From contig NZ_JBNHEQ010000220.1 in the NCBI RefSeq assembly GCF_050016015.1, positions 8,655-72,654 on the forward strand: a DNA stretch of 64,000 bases, written 5' to 3'. Positions 62,401-64,000 of this stretch are shown piece after piece. Both the position numbers and the translations under genes were made by a program. This DNA comes from Trichodesmium sp002260545 (GTDB taxonomy: Bacteria > Cyanobacteriota > Cyanobacteriia > Cyanobacteriales > Microcoleaceae). A model generated the notes under the pieces. The model was not told the DNA's origin, searched no databases, and worked only from the letters and a program-made list of their open reading frames with translations. Each line of letters begins with the position of its first letter. Positions within the stretch are counted from its first letter, which is position 1.

Positions 62401-64000
62401 TTACCAAGGTATATTACCTCTATAGTAAAGTCCTAAACGTTCTCTTTCTATCTCTATTTTTAATTGTAAGAGTTGATAAATTTTTCGAGTAAGAGTTTGT
62501 AATTTATAATTAACTAAAGAAACTGTTGCTCCAGTTTGCGATTGAAGTTGTCCGGGACGATTTAAACTTGAAGATAACCCTGGTGTTTTGATAGGAGCGG
62601 TTTGACTAATAGTATCCAACCAGGGCAAAGAGCCACCTGTTTTGAAGTCATGACGTTCTCGTTCTATTTCAAGTTGTTGTCTTAATAAATTATAAACTTT
62701 TCGCGCCAACATTTCCAACTGTTCCTTATCAATTAGAGTAATTTCTCCATCTTCTCCAATCACTTTCTCCACTTTTGCTGAAGAACTTGAAATAGATGTT
62801 GGAAGTTCGGGAATAGATTGTTCTTTTCCTATTGTAATTAATTCAGAAGTTTCCAGAGGCAACTGAGAATTAGATGATGGATTAAAGCGATCGTAATCCA
62901 GAATTTCTGTTATATTTGACCAGGATTCTTGTATGTTATCTATTACTGGAACACTTTCATCTATCAGTTGAAATTGATTCGACCAAACTTCTGTAATTTG
63001 AGGAGTTGCTTGATTTTTAGAAGGTTTAAAAGAACCTATATCAGTTAATGTTTCCGAAGTTGATAAACTCTCAAAAAATTCATTCATTAGTTGAGATTGA
63101 ATAAAATCTGATTGTTGAGCTAAAGGAGAATGAGATTGAATAGGATTTAGGTTAGTTAAATTTTCAGGATTTAAGCGAGGTTGAATTTGAGAGACTTGAT
63201 TTTCTGTTGTTTCTTGAGGAATAGTATCAGTAATCTCTGATTTTAATAAAGCTAAATCTTCTGTAGTAGTTTTGGATTTTTCTGGTAATTCAACTGTTGA
63301 TTTTTGTTGAAATAAATCAATAGGTTTGTCTTGTGTTAACTGTTGGGTTTCAATAGTTTCATCTAAAGCTTTTGGGCTTATTTCTTGTGATTTGACTATG
63401 AATTTTTCTTGAAGTGAATCAATAGGTAATTCTGGAATAAACTTTTGATCTTGAATAGTTTCATCTGAAGCTGGTGGGGTTATTTCTGGTGATTGAATTG
63501 TCGAATTTTCTTGAACTAAATCAATAGGTAGCTCTGGGATTAACTGTTGAACTTCAAGAGTTTTGTCTGAAGCTATATTCGTTTCTTCTAATTTTTTTTC
63601 AGAAGCAGGAATGGTTGAATTTTTCGGAACTAAATTAATATGTTTTTCTTGTATTAACTGTTTGGATTCAACAGTCTCATCTGAAGCTATTTTTTCTATT
63701 TCTGGTGATTTAACCGTTGATTTTTCTTGAACTAAATCCGTAGGTTGTTCTGAAATTAACTGTTGAGGTTCAATAGTCTCATAGGAAACTTCGGGTGTGA
63801 TTTCTGGGGATTTTACTGTGGATTTTTCTTGAACTAAGTCGGTAGGTTGTTCTGAAATTAACTGTTGAGGTTCAATAGTCTCATAGGAAACTTCGGGTGT
63901 GATTTCTGGGGATTTTACTGTGGATTTTTCTTGAACTAAGTCGGTAGGTTGTTCTGGAATTAACTCTGAAGTTTCAACAGTTTCGTCTGAAGTCTTGGGA
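62401..64000 (-). CDS. Repeat-rich injection-locus protein, C-terminal part
   Basis: On the minus strand the frame is open from the window edge to the stop at 62401-62403; ATG 63087 is an internal methionine. At the N-terminal side 34-residue repeats of LISEQPTDLVQEKST, VKSPEITPEVSYETIEPQQ occur with 102-base periods (63741, 63843, 63945), then decayed copies. The C-terminal 200 residues contain two similar boxes, LARKVYNLLRQQLEIERERHD then GGSLPW, and LTRKIYQLLQLKIEIERERLG then GNIPW. The region is disordered and acidic, like a spacer or tail-length type protein. The family is unknown to me beyond its place beside eCIS genes. Confidence 0.65.
   Translation of the reverse strand, partial: PKTSDETVETSELIPEQPTDLVQEKSTVKSPEITPEVSYETIEPQQLISEQPTDLVQEKSTVKSPEITPEVSYETIEPQQLISEQPTDLVQEKSTVKSPEIEKIASDETVESKQLIQEKHINLVPKNSTIPASEKKLEETNIASDKTLEVQQLIPELPIDLVQENSTIQSPEITPPASDETIQDQKFIPELPIDSLQEKFIVKSQEISPKALDETIETQQLTQDKPIDLFQQKSTVELPEKSKTTTEDLALLKSEITDTIPQETTENQVSQIQPRLNPENLTNLNPIQSHSPLAQQSDFIQSQLMNEFFESLSTSETLTDIGSFKPSKNQATPQITEVWSNQFQLIDESVPVIDNIQESWSNITEILDYDRFNPSSNSQLPLETSELITIGKEQSIPELPTSISSSSAKVEKVIGEDGEITLIDKEQLEMLARKVYNLLRQQLEIERERHDFKTGGSLPWLDTISQTAPIKTPGLSSSLNRPGQLQSQTGATVSLVNYKLQTLTRKIYQLLQLKIEIERERLGLYYRGNIPW

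Noticed and set aside
1..64000. CRISPR array
   Set aside because: No set of 25-40 base direct repeats with unique spacers of similar length. The periodic repeats at 4815, 44560-45010, 57950-58310 and 59350-59640 are tandem low-complexity or coding repeats.
1..64000. tRNA and rRNA genes
   Set aside because: I saw no cloverleaf with a GTTCGA-type T loop or any rRNA sequence by reading. A tRNAscan run was not possible.

Overview
The window comes from a filamentous, AT-rich cyanobacterium that appears to lack strict genome streamlining. The evidence is a form IB RuBisCO operon (rbcL-rbcX-rbcS), a filament-integrity cluster (fraC-fraD-fraE), many HIP1-type GCGATCGC sites, and a heavy load of small inverted-repeat elements, decayed genes and a group II intron. 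These traits fit the Trichodesmium/Okeania/Moorena/Lyngbya type of genome, but the species cannot be fixed from the sequence alone.

Region 1 (1-13 kb) holds housekeeping and cell-structure genes: a partial cobalamin adenosyltransferase, fraCDE, larE, a methyltransferase with a broken partial copy, a PadR regulator with its membrane-protein partner and a clear operator, and hisC. It also holds a CDP-paratose epimerase gene broken by one nonsense codon, and a UDP-galactopyranose-mutase-like gene. Region 2 (13-22 kb) is the rbcLXS operon with a very long, element-filled upstream region, then scattered genes (HAD, aldo/keto reductase, a GST pseudogene).

Region 3 (22.1-28.9 kb) looks like the remains of an integrative element. 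It is bounded by two direct copies of the 3' end of lysS, with a decayed tyrosine recombinase next to the outer copy. Inside are three related genes for short peptides with a GG-type leader, one of which has an ORF-less group II intron in its leader and has lost its ATG. An RTX-repeat protein and a TnpB remnant follow. An intact IS701-like element (30.4-31.8 kb) lies just beyond lysS, and shorter elements with the same ends occur elsewhere in the window.

Region 4 (32.5-64 kb) is a contractile injection system of the eCIS type. It encodes a spike (VgrG/gp5-like), PAAR tip, AAA+ ATPase, DUF4255 cap protein, one sheath, two tubes, two small paralogous proteins, DUF6760, gp25, baseplate J and I proteins, an Afp7-like tube/LysM-type protein and a long repeat protein cut by the window edge. 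Embedded in it is a DUF4157 cargo gene (two assembly gaps in its repeats) whose C-terminal part looks like a His-Me-finger nuclease. It is followed directly by a SUKH-family gene (candidate immunity) and a YbjN-domain gene (candidate chaperone). The locus is broken up by MITEs, a TnpB transposon that has cut a PIN toxin, an RTX gene and a truncated NTPase. The known cyanobacterial members of this class are anchored to thylakoids; nothing in this sequence proves that location here. The nuclease-SUKH pair inside a cyanobacterial injection locus and the lysS-bounded element are the most notable items.
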